This document shows positions 7,895 through 16,798 of a stretch of 64,000 nucleotides of DNA, piece after piece (the stretch's first letter is position 1; every line of letters begins with the position of its first letter). This DNA is from Rubellimicrobium rubrum (GTDB lineage: Bacteria > Pseudomonadota > Alphaproteobacteria > Rhodobacterales > Rhodobacteraceae): positions 124,001-188,000 of the forward strand of contig NZ_VDFU01000005.1 in NCBI RefSeq assembly GCF_006152115.1. The letters are read 5' to 3'. The notes under the pieces were generated by a model. It ran no database searches and was not told where the DNA came from. It saw only the letters and a list, made by a program, of their open reading frames with translations. Position numbers and translations under genes: made by a program.

Positions 7895-9467
7895 CTGTAG
7901 CCGCAAAGTAGAACTGTCACCCTTCCCGACCCGAATGGCGGCTACGGAGGTGGCGGATGGGATGGGTTCTGATGAGCGAACGCGAGCTGCCTCGGATCGA
8001 GGTGCTGTCCTGCGTCGTCGAGGGTCGACTGAGCGTGGCGCGCGCGGCCGACTTGTTGGGGCTGAGCCCGCGTCAGGTGCAGCGGCTGCTGCGGACGTTT
8101 CAGGTCGAAGGCGCGCCGGCGCTGCGCCACAAGGCACGTGGGCGGCCGTCGAACAATCGGACCCTGCCTGGCGTGCGCGACTTGGCTCTAGCCTTGGTGC
8201 GCGAGAGCTACGCCGACTTCGGGCCGACGTTGGCGGCCGAGAAGCTAGCGGAGCGCCATGGGCTTTCGGAGTCGCGCGAGACGCTACGCAAGTGGATGGC
8301 CGAGGACGGGCTGTGGCTGTCGTGCTGGCAACGGCGCCAGTTTCACCAGCCCCGCCTGCGCCGCGAGCGCCTGGGCGAGCTGGTGCAGATCGACGGCTCC
8401 GAGCATCGCTGGTTCGAGGAGCGCGGGCCCGCCTGCACGCTCCTGGTGTTCATCGACGACGCGACGAGCCGGCTCATGCAGATGCGCTTTGTGCCCTCCG
8501 AGAGCACGTTCAGCTACTTCGAAGTACTGGAGGGCTACTTGCGCCAGCACGGCCGCCCGGTGGCCTTCTACTCGGACAAGCACTCGATCTTCCGCGTGGC
8601 GAAGGCCGATGCGGCCAGCGGTCATGGCATGACCCAGTTCGGCCGTGCGCTCGCGGAGCTCAACATCGAGATCCTGTGCGCCAACTCGAGCCAGGCCAAA
8701 GGCCGGGTCGAGCGCGCGAACCGCAGGCTGCAGGACCGGCTGGTCAAGGAGATGCGGCTCAAGGGCATCAGCACCATGGAAGCGGCGAACGCCTTCCTGC
8801 CCGGCTTCATCGCGCGTCACAACGGGCGCTTCGCCCGGGTACCGGCCCGCTCCGAGGACCTGCACCGGCCGCTCGCCGATGGGGTCGACCGGCTGCGCGA
8901 CATCCTGTGCTGGCGCGACCAGCGCTATGTGGGCCAGCAACTCACGCTGACCTACGAGCGCAATCGGATTCTGCTGGAGGAGAGCGAGGTCACGCGTGGC
9001 CTGGTGGGCCAGTACGTCCAGACCTATGCCTTTCCGGACGGTCGGCTTGAGGTGCGCTCGCAGGGTATGTCCCTGCCTTACCGCGCCATCGACCCCGACC
9101 AGCAGCGCGTGACCCCCGAGGCGATTACCGAGAACAAGCGCCTGAGCGCCGTGTTGTTCGCCATCCAGGAGATGCAGGAGACCTCTGCCCCGAATGTCAC
9201 GACGGTCGGCAAGCAGCGCACGCGGTATCAGCCCCAGAGCAACCCGCATAAGCCCAGGAAGTCTTGGATGGACGGCCGCGGCGCCCAACGTGCGGCCGAG
9301 GCGACGCTGGAGCTCCCTGCCCCGGACCAAGCTGCCGAATGACCTCCAGAGGCAGGCCGGGGCGGGCTCCGATCCCTGACCTCTGCGCCCGGCCCAATCT
9401 CCCCCCAATCCTCGCCGCAACAGGTCTATTCTGCAGAACCAGCGACGTTCTAACTTGCTGACAACAG
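7895..9467 (+). mobile_element. Insertion sequence with ISNCY-like DDE transposase
   Basis: About 1.57 kb. Ends are inferred from imperfect, gapped terminal inverted repeats of about 24 bases. The left end reads inward CTGTAGCCGCAAAGTAGAAC from 7895; the right end reads inward CTGTTGTCAGCAAGTTAGAAC from 9467. The cores GCAA and TAGAAC are shared. No clear target-site duplication is visible next to these ends, so the boundaries may be off by a few bases. It carries one intact transposase gene and no passenger genes, and sits about 100 bases beyond the stop codon of the PhoR-like gene. Confidence 0.7.
7957..9342 (+). CDS. ISNCY-type transposase (DDE)
   Basis: Intact 461-residue transposase. 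An N-terminal helix-turn-helix (SVARAADLLGLSPRQVQRLL, about 25-45) precedes a second winged region and an integrase core with candidate catalytic residues Asp146 (in VQIDGSEHRW), Asp207 (in FYSDKHSIFR) and Glu252 (in GRVERANRRLQ). The C-terminal part has the LTYERNR and YRAIDPDQQR stretches seen in ISNCY transposases. The start at 7957 is chosen because GGAGG (7946-7950) lies 6 bases before it; MSER at 7972 is an alternative. No frameshift or stop, so it could be active. Confidence 0.88.
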   Translation: MGWVLMSERELPRIEVLSCVVEGRLSVARAADLLGLSPRQVQRLLRTFQVEGAPALRHKARGRPSNNRTLPGVRDLALALVRESYADFGPTLAAEKLAERHGLSESRETLRKWMAEDGLWLSCWQRRQFHQPRLRRERLGELVQIDGSEHRWFEERGPACTLLVFIDDATSRLMQMRFVPSESTFSYFEVLEGYLRQHGRPVAFYSDKHSIFRVAKADAASGHGMTQFGRALAELNIEILCANSSQAKGRVERANRRLQDRLVKEMRLKGISTMEAANAFLPGFIARHNGRFARVPARSEDLHRPLADGVDRLRDILCWRDQRYVGQQLTLTYERNRILLEESEVTRGLVGQYVQTYAFPDGRLEVRSQGMSLPYRAIDPDQQRVTPEAITENKRLSAVLFAIQEMQETSAPNVTTVGKQRTRYQPQSNPHKPRKSWMDGRGAQRAAEATLELPAPDQAAE

Positions 9468-9569
9468 CGGTCATCAGAAGCATGGGGCGCCTGTGCTCAT
9501 CCTGCCCGGCACAAGTTGCTTACCTCTCCTTGTCGCACCGCTTGGACAGGTCCCATCGGTTCGCGCTCC

Positions 9570-10607
9570 TCAATCGACGGGAAGCACGACGGTGAACCGA
9601 CTTCCGTGTCCCACTGCGCTCTCAATGCGGAGACGCCCGCGATGGCGGTTGACGATATGCTTCACAATGGCCAGACCCAATCCGGTTCCACCGACCTCGC
9701 GCGACCGGTGGGCGTCGACTCTGTAGAAGCGCTCGGTCAGCCTTGGAATGTGATGCGCTGCGATCCCGGGACCATGGTCCGATACGCTAAGGCACACTCC
9801 TGACCGACGCAGCGCTGGTTGGAACTCCGGAGATGTCAACGAGACCTCGATGTCCTCCCCACTGCCGCCATACTTCATGGCGTTCTCGATCAAATTGGTC
9901 AGCACTTGCCGCAACTGGCCAGGATCACCCGGCACAATCACCTTTGCCTCAGGCACTTCTACTTGGAGGTGAGCTTCCTTTTGCCGCGCCAGCGGCTCCA
10001 GCGTCGCAACCACCGAGCTTGTCAGGGCGCCAAGGTCCACAGGTTCCAGCGGACGCCGACGCTCGTCCGCCTCGACGCGGCTCAGGGAGAGCAGGTCATC
10101 GACGAGATGAGCCATCCTCTGGGCCTCACGAGCGATTATGGCTAAGAAGCGAGCTCGTGCCGCTTCATCGTCCTTGGCGGGTCCTCTCAGGGTTTCAACG
10201 AAACCAAGCAGCGCCGTCAGGGGTGTCCGGAGCTCGTGACTCAGGTTTGCAACGAAGTCGCGGCGAATCTGGCCAGCTTCTTCAACGGCCGTCATGTCCT
10301 CGAACACGACGAGGACACGACGACGGCCTTTCGGTGCAACGTCACGCGCGCTGACGCGCCATGTGGTGTTTCGCGTCGCGTCACTGCCGAGGAAACGGGC
10401 GTCGCGCGCAGTGCCGTCGCGCAGCGTGCTTTCGATGATGTCCAGGGTCGCAGGCTGCCGGAGCACGGTGATGTAGTGCCGACCGGTTCCATCATGGCCA
10501 AACAGGGCCTTGGCGGCAGGATTTGATGCCTCCACCCGCTCTTCCGGCCCGATCAGGACCGCGGGCATTGGCAAGGCGTTCACAATAGCAATGGCGTCAG
10601 GCGACAT
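9570..10607 (-). CDS. phoR: PhoR-like sensor histidine kinase
   Basis: A 345-residue histidine kinase. A PAS domain (about 5-110) is followed by a HisKA domain with phospho-acceptor His124 (NLSHELRTPLTALLGF) and a HATPase domain with N-box NLIENAMKYG and G-boxes DHGPGI and GGTGLGLAIVKH. This matches the cytoplasmic part of PhoR, the phosphate-starvation kinase. No transmembrane segment is visible, so it may be soluble or recruited through PstB/PhoU. In alphaproteobacteria phoR usually precedes pstSCAB-phoU-phoB; here the insertion sequence follows instead. The identification rests on overall similarity, so another PhoR-type kinase is possible. Confidence 0.72.
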   Translation of the reverse strand: MSPDAIAIVNALPMPAVLIGPEERVEASNPAAKALFGHDGTGRHYITVLRQPATLDIIESTLRDGTARDARFLGSDATRNTTWRVSARDVAPKGRRRVLVVFEDMTAVEEAGQIRRDFVANLSHELRTPLTALLGFVETLRGPAKDDEAARARFLAIIAREAQRMAHLVDDLLSLSRVEADERRRPLEPVDLGALTSSVVATLEPLARQKEAHLQVEVPEAKVIVPGDPGQLRQVLTNLIENAMKYGGSGEDIEVSLTSPEFQPALRRSGVCLSVSDHGPGIAAHHIPRLTERFYRVDAHRSREVGGTGLGLAIVKHIVNRHRGRLRIESAVGHGSRFTVVLPVD

Positions 10608-10801
10608 GGACTACCGTTCACTCGATTTGTATTTCAGTCGAACGCAGCTTCTTGCTGGCGTTGTATCCTGACTTATGATCACAACGTAAGCGCGGCGCGT
10701 TCATTGGCTTCTCAGACCCGTGGGCTCAGCCCGGATCTGGATAAGGTTCATGTTTCATCCGTGTGACGGTCAGGCAAAAAGGCAGGTATCTCGAAAGCTC
10801 T

Positions 10802-11137
10802 ATGATCCTGGTGATCGGCAACCTTATGACTTGGGAACGTGAAGGCCGCCCAGTGCCTAAGCTGGAAGGTTTCTATTTCGCCAGTTTCTCTGAAATCGAC
10901 GCTCGTCTGCTGTCTGACGTCAAGCCCGACGTCGTGCTCTCCGCTTTGATGGGGGAAAGTTTCGACGTCATAGACCTGGCTTGCCGGCTTGTCGAACTGG
11001 GGTTTGCAGGCCGATACCGGGCGCTCACGACTGCCCTTCCCAACGCCGAGGCTGTGCGCAACGAAGTCCAGGCTATCGCACCAAGCCTCGACTTCAACTT
11101 CTATGTCATAGGTTCAACGTTGGACCCGCCGGCCTGA
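10802..11137 (+). CDS. Small conserved protein of unknown function
   Basis: About 111 residues from the ATG at 10802 ([11 protein letters not shown]). A GTG at 10763 would add 13 residues but has no ribosome binding site. The sequence alternates short hydrophobic strands with helices ([33 protein letters not shown], broken here only by ordinary residues), suggesting a small Rossmann-like or receiver-like fold. I do not recognise a family and see no catalytic motif. It diverges from the PhoR-like gene and converges on the carbonic anhydrase gene, whose stop overlaps its end. Confidence 0.55.
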   Translation: MILVIGNLMTWEREGRPVPKLEGFYFASFSEIDARLLSDVKPDVVLSALMGESFDVIDLACRLVELGFAGRYRALTTALPNAEAVRNEVQAIAPSLDFNFYVIGSTLDPPA

Positions 11138-11642
11138 GGCCTGTCGCAAACCGGACCGCATTCTCGGCATAGTTCCGTGCGGATAGGCGGAGACGCTCCA
11201 CGGCCTCGTCGTCCAGATTTCGCACGACCTTTGCGGGTGCCCCCATCAGAAGACTGCGCGGGCCGATGCGCTTGCCTTCTGTCACCAGGGCCCCTGCCCC
11301 AACTAGGCATTGCGATCCGATGACGGCCCCGTTCAGCACCGTGGCTGCCATGCCGATCAGACTTCCGCTCTCGATGGTGCAGCCGTGCAGCATGGCCTTG
11401 TGACCGATCGTGCAACCTGCCCCGACGGTCAGGGGATAACCCCAGTCCGTATGAAGGACCGAATGCTCCTGAACATTGGTCTCTTCACCGATCTCGATCC
11501 ACTCGTTGTCCCCGCGAAGCACCGCCCCGAACCACACCGAAGCACGCGGACCGATGCGAACGCGACCCATCACCTGTGCATCCGGCGCAATCCAGGCTGA
11601 GGGATGGATTTCCGGCTCCTGCCCATCGAACTTCCAGATCAT
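11106..11642 (-). CDS. Gamma-class carbonic anhydrase family protein
   Basis: A 178-residue left-handed beta-helix protein built from hexapeptide repeats ([30 protein letters not shown]). The three zinc-binding histidines of the family are present at His64, His81 and His86 (in VLH and IGHKAMLH). Related proteins (YrdA, PaaY, CaiE) are often of uncertain activity, so hydration of CO2 is not assured. The start at 11642 overlaps the gmk stop as ATGA, indicating coupling. The 3' end overlaps the convergent unknown gene by about 30 bases. Confidence 0.88.
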   Translation of the reverse strand: MIWKFDGQEPEIHPSAWIAPDAQVMGRVRIGPRASVWFGAVLRGDNEWIEIGEETNVQEHSVLHTDWGYPLTVGAGCTIGHKAMLHGCTIESGSLIGMAATVLNGAVIGSQCLVGAGALVTEGKRIGPRSLLMGAPAKVVRNLDDEAVERLRLSARNYAENAVRFATGLRPAGPTLNL

Positions 11643-12295
11643 CGGGCGTCCTGAAACTCGTGGGCCAGGCCACGCACGAAATCGGTAAGCCAAGGCTGCC
11701 TATCGCGCCGGAGACGCTCGACGGCGACGATGCTGCGGACCTTCGCGTCGATCTCGTCCAGGTCGCGATTGACGAGGACGTAATCATACTCCGCCCAGTG
11801 GCTGACCTCTGCCATGGAGCGTGCCATGCGCCCGGCAATGACGTTGGAACTGTCCTGGCCACGCGAACGTAGGCGGCGTTCCAGTTCCTGCATGGAGGGG
11901 GGCAGAATGAAGATCGAGACCACCTCACGTCCCAGCGGGGAGTTCCGGATCTGCTGCCCGCCCTGCCAGTCGATGTCGAACAGCGTGTCTCGCCCACCCG
12001 ACATCGCTGTTTCGACCGGCGTCCGCGGCGAGCCGTACAGGTTCCCGAACACCTCGGCGTGTTCAAGGAGTTCACCCCGCCTCACCATGTCTTCGAACTC
12101 GGGGCGGGTGACGAAGTGATACTCCCGCCCATTCACCTCGCCCGGGCGCGGAGGACGGGTCGTCGCAGACACCGAAAAGCCGATCTGAGGGTCGGCAGAC
12201 AGAAGCCGCCGGGCCAAGGTGGTCTTCCCGGCGCCGGAAGGCGAAGACAGGATGATGAGCAAGCCGCGCCGAGTCGAACCTTCCTGGGCAGCCAT
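11639..12295 (-). CDS. gmk: Guanylate kinase
   Basis: Phosphorylates GMP to GDP with ATP. The 218-residue protein has the P-loop [15 protein letters not shown] near residue 20, the GMP-binding [18 protein letters not shown], and [17 protein letters not shown] and [11 protein letters not shown] downstream. It is the middle gene of yicC-gmk-carbonic anhydrase. yicC next to gmk is a widely conserved order. The start is 3 bases after the yicC stop. Confidence 0.97.
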   Translation of the reverse strand: MAAQEGSTRRGLLIILSSPSGAGKTTLARRLLSADPQIGFSVSATTRPPRPGEVNGREYHFVTRPEFEDMVRRGELLEHAEVFGNLYGSPRTPVETAMSGGRDTLFDIDWQGGQQIRNSPLGREVVSIFILPPSMQELERRLRSRGQDSSNVIAGRMARSMAEVSHWAEYDYVLVNRDLDEIDAKVRSIVAVERLRRDRQPWLTDFVRGLAHEFQDAR

Positions 12296-12298
12296 CCC

Positions 12299-13189
12299 TT
12301 ACTCCACGTTCTGAACCTGTTCGCGCATCTGGTCGATGGCGGCCTTGAGGTCAAGTCCGACTCGGCCAAGCCGCATCGACCCGGATTTCGACATCAGGGT
12401 GTTGGCTTCCCTGTTGAATTCCTGCGCCAGGAAATCGAGGCGCCGGCCAGCCGGCTGCGGGTCCCCGATCAGTTCGCGCGCTGCAGCGACATGGGCGCGC
12501 AATCGGTCCAACTCCTCGGTCACGTCGGACTTGAGCGCTAGCAAAGCTAATTCCTGGGTGAGACGGGTTTCGTCGATTTCCGACACCTCGTCCGAGACAC
12601 GGCGGAAAGCGGCGGCCATCGCCAGTCGTGCCTCGTCGCGACGTAGGTCCGCAGCACCGGTCGCTTCCTCGACCAAGGACTCTATCTGCGAGAGTTGTCC
12701 CTGGATGACTGCCGCGAGGGCTGATCCCTCGGCTTCGCGGGCATTGATGAACTCATCCAGGAGAACACCTAGGTCGGTTAGAAGCCACTCCACGAGACCT
12801 TCTTCAGACACGACAGAAGGCGCAGCGACGACCACGCCCTTCTGGGACAGCACATCTGCGGCCGTTGGCTGCGCCAGCGTCACGCCCAAGGTGAAAGCCC
12901 TTTGTTGCACATGCTCCAGAGCGTGGAGAACACGGTCGAGCTGATCGTCGTCCAAGGCAAGCGCCCCCTCTGCGGCGGCCCTCGTCTGGCGCAGCGTGAG
13001 CGAGACGTTGCCCCGAGCGAGCCTTGCCGAAAGCGCGTTGCGCACCGCCTGCTCCAGCCCCGCGATGCCCTCCGGCAGGCGCAGGCGCAACTCAAGCCCC
13101 CGCCCATTGACGCTGCGCAGGTCCCAATCCCAGTCAATATCGCCGTGTCGGCCCCGTCGACTGGCGAAAGCGGTCATAGAACGGATCAT
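12299..13189 (-). CDS. yicC: YicC family endoribonuclease-like protein
   Basis: A 296-residue YicC protein, recognised by its start (MIRSMTAFASRRG), NGRGLELRLRLPEG near residue 28, and the C-terminal domain (GRRLDFLAQEFNREANTLMSK). E. coli YicC has been described as an endoribonuclease acting on the small RNA RyhB, which is interesting given Hfq and a small-RNA candidate in this window, though no link is shown. The start at 13189 follows a GAGGTGG site. The larger open frame upstream overlaps the promoter region and is not used. Confidence 0.93.
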   Translation of the reverse strand: MIRSMTAFASRRGRHGDIDWDWDLRSVNGRGLELRLRLPEGIAGLEQAVRNALSARLARGNVSLTLRQTRAAAEGALALDDDQLDRVLHALEHVQQRAFTLGVTLAQPTAADVLSQKGVVVAAPSVVSEEGLVEWLLTDLGVLLDEFINAREAEGSALAAVIQGQLSQIESLVEEATGAADLRRDEARLAMAAAFRRVSDEVSEIDETRLTQELALLALKSDVTEELDRLRAHVAAARELIGDPQPAGRRLDFLAQEFNREANTLMSKSGSMRLGRVGLDLKAAIDQMREQVQNVE

Positions 13190-13297
13190 GCGTCCACCTC
13201 TGGAGAGAAGCTGCAACCCAGCGATGTGCCGCTTAGCTGAACAGGGCATTAACCGGTTTACACTTAAGTAACGGACATTACCGCGCCACGATGTACA

Positions 13298-13314
13298 TTA
13301 ATAAATATGTAACC
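13298..13314 (+). promoter_or_regulatory. Possible CtrA-type site upstream of the PAS-domain gene
   Basis: TTAA, seven bases, GTAACC (13298-13314) matches the CtrA consensus TTAA-N7-TTAAC at all but one position and lies about 26 bases before the start codon at 13340. The surrounding 60 bases are unusually AT-rich for this chromosome, as expected of a divergent promoter region between yicC and the PAS gene. Assignment to CtrA is tentative. Confidence 0.25.
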
Positions 13315-13339
13315 AAACGGCACGACTCCGGAGAGACCC

Positions 13340-14032
13340 ATGCCCCGTGATGATTCTGGCGATCAGACCGATGCGCTTGCTGGATATGTGGCCGACCGAC
13401 AGGACGGTCGAGGGCTGACCTTCCGCGATGTTCCAGCCGGACAGCGCGCCATGCAGGTTCTGGAAGCATATTGGCGGGACATAAAGGGCACCGACCACCT
13501 GCCCCACCGCCGTGACCTCGACGCGACCCAGATCGAAGAGGCCCTGCCCCACGCGTTCATTCTTGAGCGGATCGCACCCGGAATCGCGCGGATCAGGACA
13601 GGTGGGCAGGTCGTCTGCAGTCACATGGGCTTTGAGGCTCGGGGGATGCCCTTGTCGGTTCTCTTTGCTCCCGACAGCCGCAATGGGCTCCGCCGTTGGC
13701 TGGAACGGTGCTTCGAGGACCCGGCGCTGGTCGACCTCCCCGTCACCGCTCGCCGTGGGATTCTACAGGCGCCAATTACGGGGCGGCTGCTTCTGCTACC
13801 CCTTCTCGATCAAGACGATCGCGTCACTCGGGCGGTGGGCGGCTTGTTCCTGGACCAACCGGCACGGCTTGCCAAGGTTAAGTTCGACATCCGAGAAGAT
13901 CCGACACTGCGCTGCCAACGCCTCGTCCAGCCCAGCCAGCCAGTGCTCCATGCGGTGGCGGGCGACCGGGTTGGATCGGCGCCCTCCACTCACCGACGGG
14001 CCCAGCTTCGGCTCGTCGTATCGAATCCCTGA
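13340..14032 (+). CDS. PAS-domain protein (PAS_5 type)
   Basis: A 230-residue protein with a single PAS-like domain over about residues 35-170. The opening (VLEAYWRDIKGTDHLPHRRDLDATQIEEALPHAFILERI) matches the PF07310 PAS_5 family common in Rhodobacterales and Rhizobiales. It lacks an output domain, so it may act by protein-protein contact or as a small sensory module; the ligand is unknown. GGAGAG lies 5-6 bases before ATG 13340. It diverges from yicC and converges with the DAHP synthase gene, with a strong bidirectional terminator between. Confidence 0.8.
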   Translation: MPRDDSGDQTDALAGYVADRQDGRGLTFRDVPAGQRAMQVLEAYWRDIKGTDHLPHRRDLDATQIEEALPHAFILERIAPGIARIRTGGQVVCSHMGFEARGMPLSVLFAPDSRNGLRRWLERCFEDPALVDLPVTARRGILQAPITGRLLLLPLLDQDDRVTRAVGGLFLDQPARLAKVKFDIREDPTLRCQRLVQPSQPVLHAVAGDRVGSAPSTHRRAQLRLVVSNP

Positions 14033-14072
14033 TCCCAGCAACTGGGACGGACCGGGCGTGAACCGCCCGGTC
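14033..14072. terminator. Bidirectional terminator between convergent genes
   Basis: Two perfect hairpins in tandem: TCCCAG/CTGGGA (14033-14038 with 14042-14047, loop CAA) and GACCGGGCG/CGCCCGGTC (14050-14058 with 14064-14072, 5-base loop). They fill nearly the whole gap between the stops of the PAS gene and the DAHP synthase gene. T runs are short, so termination efficiency is inferred from stem strength. Confidence 0.65.
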
Positions 14073-14077
14073 GCTAG

Positions 14078-15448
14078 TTAGACCGCTTCGGCCCTGGCAA
14101 GGCTCGTGCGACGCGCGGACAGCTCTTCCGACACCAGGAACGCGAGTTCCAAGGCTTGGCTGGCGTTGAGGCGCGGGTCGCAGGCCGTGTGATACCGGTC
14201 AGACAGGTCTTCGTCGGTAACCGCCCTTACACCACCCGTGCACTCGGTCACGTCCTTGCCCGTCATCTCAAAGTGCACACCGCCCGGGATCGTCGCTTCG
14301 GAATTGTGGATCGCGAAGAACTCCCGCACCTCCCGCAGCACCGAGTCGAACGGCCGCGTCTTGTAGCCGGACGACGACTTGATCGTGTTTCCGTGCATGG
14401 GGTCGCAGGACCAGACGACCTGAGCGCCCTCCTCCTGCACCGCGCGGACAAGCCGAGGCAGATGCTCGGCCACGGTCCCCGCTCCGAACCGTGCGATCAG
14501 TGTCAGTCGCCCCGCCTCGTTCTTTGGATTCAGCTTGGCCATCAAGGATTTCAGGTCGCCGGCCGTCATCGACGGCCCGCACTTGAGTCCGATGGGATTC
14601 TGCACGCCGCGGCAATACTCCACATGCGCCCCGTCGGGTTGCCGTGTGCGGTCGCCGATCCAGATCATGTGGCCCGATCCGGCGAGCCACTGGCCGGTGG
14701 TCGAGTCCACGCGTGTCAGCGGCTCCTCGTAATCAAGCAGAAGCGCTTCATGGGAGGTGAAGAACTCCACAGTCTGCAAGGTGTGCGCCGCCTCGTCGCT
14801 GATCCCCGCCGCCCGCATGAAGTCCAGCGTGTCAGAGATGCGGTTCGCCATCTCGCGATACTTCTCGGCTTCGGGGCTGGAAGTGAACCCAAGCGTCCAG
14901 GCATGGACCTTGTGAACGTCCGCATAGCCGCCTGTGGAAAAGGCGCGAAGCAGATTGAGCGAGGCCGCCGACTGCAGGTAGGCCTGAAGCATGCGCTCGG
15001 GATCGGGAACGCGCGCCTCGGAGGTGAAGTCGAAACCGTTGATGATGTCGCCCTTGTAGGACGGCAACTCGATCCCGTTGATCACCTCGCTCGGGGCTGA
15101 CCGTGGCTTTGCGAACTGACCCGCGACGCGGCCCACCTTTACCACAGGCACCTTGGCCCCATAGGTCAGAACCATGGCCATCTGCAGGATCACCTTGAAG
15201 GTGTCCCGGATGCTGTCGGCCGAGAACTCAGCGAAGCTTTCGGCGCAATCGCCGCCCTGGAGGAGGAAGGCCTCCCCTTTTGACACCTTCGCCAGATGCG
15301 CCTTGAGCTTGCGTGCCTCTCCAGCGAACACGAGCGGCGGGTACGAGGCCAGGCGTGATACGACGAAGGCGAGGCGATCCTGATCGGGATAGTCCGGCAT
15401 CTGTACGCGCGACTTCCTGCGCCAGTCGGTCTTCTGCCATTCCCCCAT
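14078..15448 (-). CDS. Class II 3-deoxy-7-phosphoheptulonate synthase
   Basis: First step of the shikimate pathway: condenses phosphoenolpyruvate and erythrose 4-phosphate. The 456-residue length and the motifs [41 protein letters not shown] and [10 protein letters not shown] identify the class II (plant/mycobacterial AroG-like) enzyme. The Cys in GGDCAES and the His in DPMHGN are expected metal ligands. The ATG at 15448 (MGEWQKTDW) follows GAGGAGAG; the much longer open frame upstream is not coding. It stands alone, away from other aromatic genes. Confidence 0.95.
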   Translation of the reverse strand: MGEWQKTDWRRKSRVQMPDYPDQDRLAFVVSRLASYPPLVFAGEARKLKAHLAKVSKGEAFLLQGGDCAESFAEFSADSIRDTFKVILQMAMVLTYGAKVPVVKVGRVAGQFAKPRSAPSEVINGIELPSYKGDIINGFDFTSEARVPDPERMLQAYLQSAASLNLLRAFSTGGYADVHKVHAWTLGFTSSPEAEKYREMANRISDTLDFMRAAGISDEAAHTLQTVEFFTSHEALLLDYEEPLTRVDSTTGQWLAGSGHMIWIGDRTRQPDGAHVEYCRGVQNPIGLKCGPSMTAGDLKSLMAKLNPKNEAGRLTLIARFGAGTVAEHLPRLVRAVQEEGAQVVWSCDPMHGNTIKSSSGYKTRPFDSVLREVREFFAIHNSEATIPGGVHFEMTGKDVTECTGGVRAVTDEDLSDRYHTACDPRLNASQALELAFLVSEELSARRTSLARAEAV

Positions 15449-15698
15449 GGTCGCTCTCCTCGTCGGTCGATGGGGCCGTCCCCGTCGAATGGGCGCGCTT
15501 ATAGCGACCGCCTCGCGCATGTCCAAGGCAAAACCCCGGTTTGCGCCGCCCGTGGAAGCCCCGCAGGCGGATAGGCAGACAGCGGCTTTGTACGAAGCTC
15601 GCGACATCGGATGCCGCAAACAGGAGATCTTGTAGCGACATGAGGAACCTGAGACTGTCGCATGCGGACGACATGTGGTCGTTCCCAGGGCCAGTCTG

Positions 15699-16706
15699 AT
15701 GAACATTCATCCTCAGGTAATTGAACTCGAGCAGGTCGACAGTCGCGCTCGCCGTTTCGTCTTTGTCCTTCTAAAGGATTTCACGATGCTTTGCTTTGCC
15801 TGCGCCGTGGAGTCGCTGCGCATAGCGAACCGCATGGCTGGGCGCGAACTCTATACCTGGACCCTCGCCGGCGAAGGTGGGCAGAGCGTCGCCTGCTCGA
15901 ACGGGACCGTGTTCAAGTTGGACATGGAGTTCGGGGATCTTTCGCGCGACGACACTGTCATGGTGTGTGGGGGAATCGACGTTCATGCAGCCACGACCCG
16001 GACCATTCTGAACTGGCTTCGGCGCGAGGCACGGCGCGGCGTCACCCTCGGCGGGCTTTGTACAGCCGCTCACACCTTGGCCAAGGCTGGGCTGCTCGAT
16101 GGACGACGCGCGACGATCCACTGGGAGAACCAGGATTCGTTCGCCGAGGAGTTCGAGAATGTGATCCTGACCAAGTCCGTCTTCGTGATCGATGGCAACC
16201 GGATGACAACGGCGGGGGGCACCGCCTCGATCGACCTCATGCTCAAGCTCATCGCGGACGATCACGGGGAAGAACTCGCGAACGCGGTCGCCGACCAGCT
16301 CATCTATTCGTCGATCCGGACCGACCAGGACACCCAACGCCTCTCCATCCCGACACGGATCGGCGTCCGCCACCCCAAGCTGTCGCGCGTCGTCCAGATC
16401 ATGGAACAGGCGATCGAGGATCCGATCTCTCCTGCGATTCTGGCGAAGGATGTGGGGCTAAGCACCCGGCAGCTCGAGCGTTTGTTCCGTCGTTACCTCG
16501 ATCGAAGTCCCAAGCGTTACTACATGGAATTGCGTCTTCAGAAGGCCCGCAACCTGCTCATGCAGACGGACATGAGCGTCATAAACGTGGCCTTGGCTTG
16601 CGGATTCGCTTCGCCATCGCACTTTTCCAAGTGCTACCGGGCGCACTACGGCAGCACGCCCTATCGGGAGCGCGGAACGCAAAGCGGCGCACGGCTGTCG
16701 ATCTGA
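15699..16706 (+). CDS. GlxA-family (DJ-1/AraC) transcriptional regulator
   Basis: A 335-residue regulator. An N-terminal DJ-1/PfpI-like domain (about 15-195, including [23 protein letters not shown], split here by normal family residues) is followed by a C-terminal AraC double helix-turn-helix ([19 protein letters not shown] and [20 protein letters not shown]). This family often controls uptake and breakdown of betaines, amino acids or amides. The start is the ATG at 15699. It lies 92 bases upstream of, and reads into, a Liv-type transporter operon, so that operon is the obvious candidate target. Confidence 0.88.
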   Translation: MNIHPQVIELEQVDSRARRFVFVLLKDFTMLCFACAVESLRIANRMAGRELYTWTLAGEGGQSVACSNGTVFKLDMEFGDLSRDDTVMVCGGIDVHAATTRTILNWLRREARRGVTLGGLCTAAHTLAKAGLLDGRRATIHWENQDSFAEEFENVILTKSVFVIDGNRMTTAGGTASIDLMLKLIADDHGEELANAVADQLIYSSIRTDQDTQRLSIPTRIGVRHPKLSRVVQIMEQAIEDPISPAILAKDVGLSTRQLERLFRRYLDRSPKRYYMELRLQKARNLLMQTDMSVINVALACGFASPSHFSKCYRAHYGSTPYRERGTQSGARLSI

Positions 16707-16798
16707 CAGCAATCCTCCTATCCCAAAGGCTTCTTCCTTTTTCTTGACACGCCGACTAGCGTGCCGGGCAGTATCAGAATCCCTCAGGGAGACCATCT

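Noticed and set aside
8284-9483. Long open frame (399 codons) on the strand opposite the transposase
   Set aside because: It is a GC-driven shadow of the transposase gene, which carries the catalytic motifs on the plus strand.
14078-15706. Extended 542-codon frame for DAHP synthase
   Set aside because: Homology begins at the MGEWQKTDW start at 15448, which has a good ribosome binding site.
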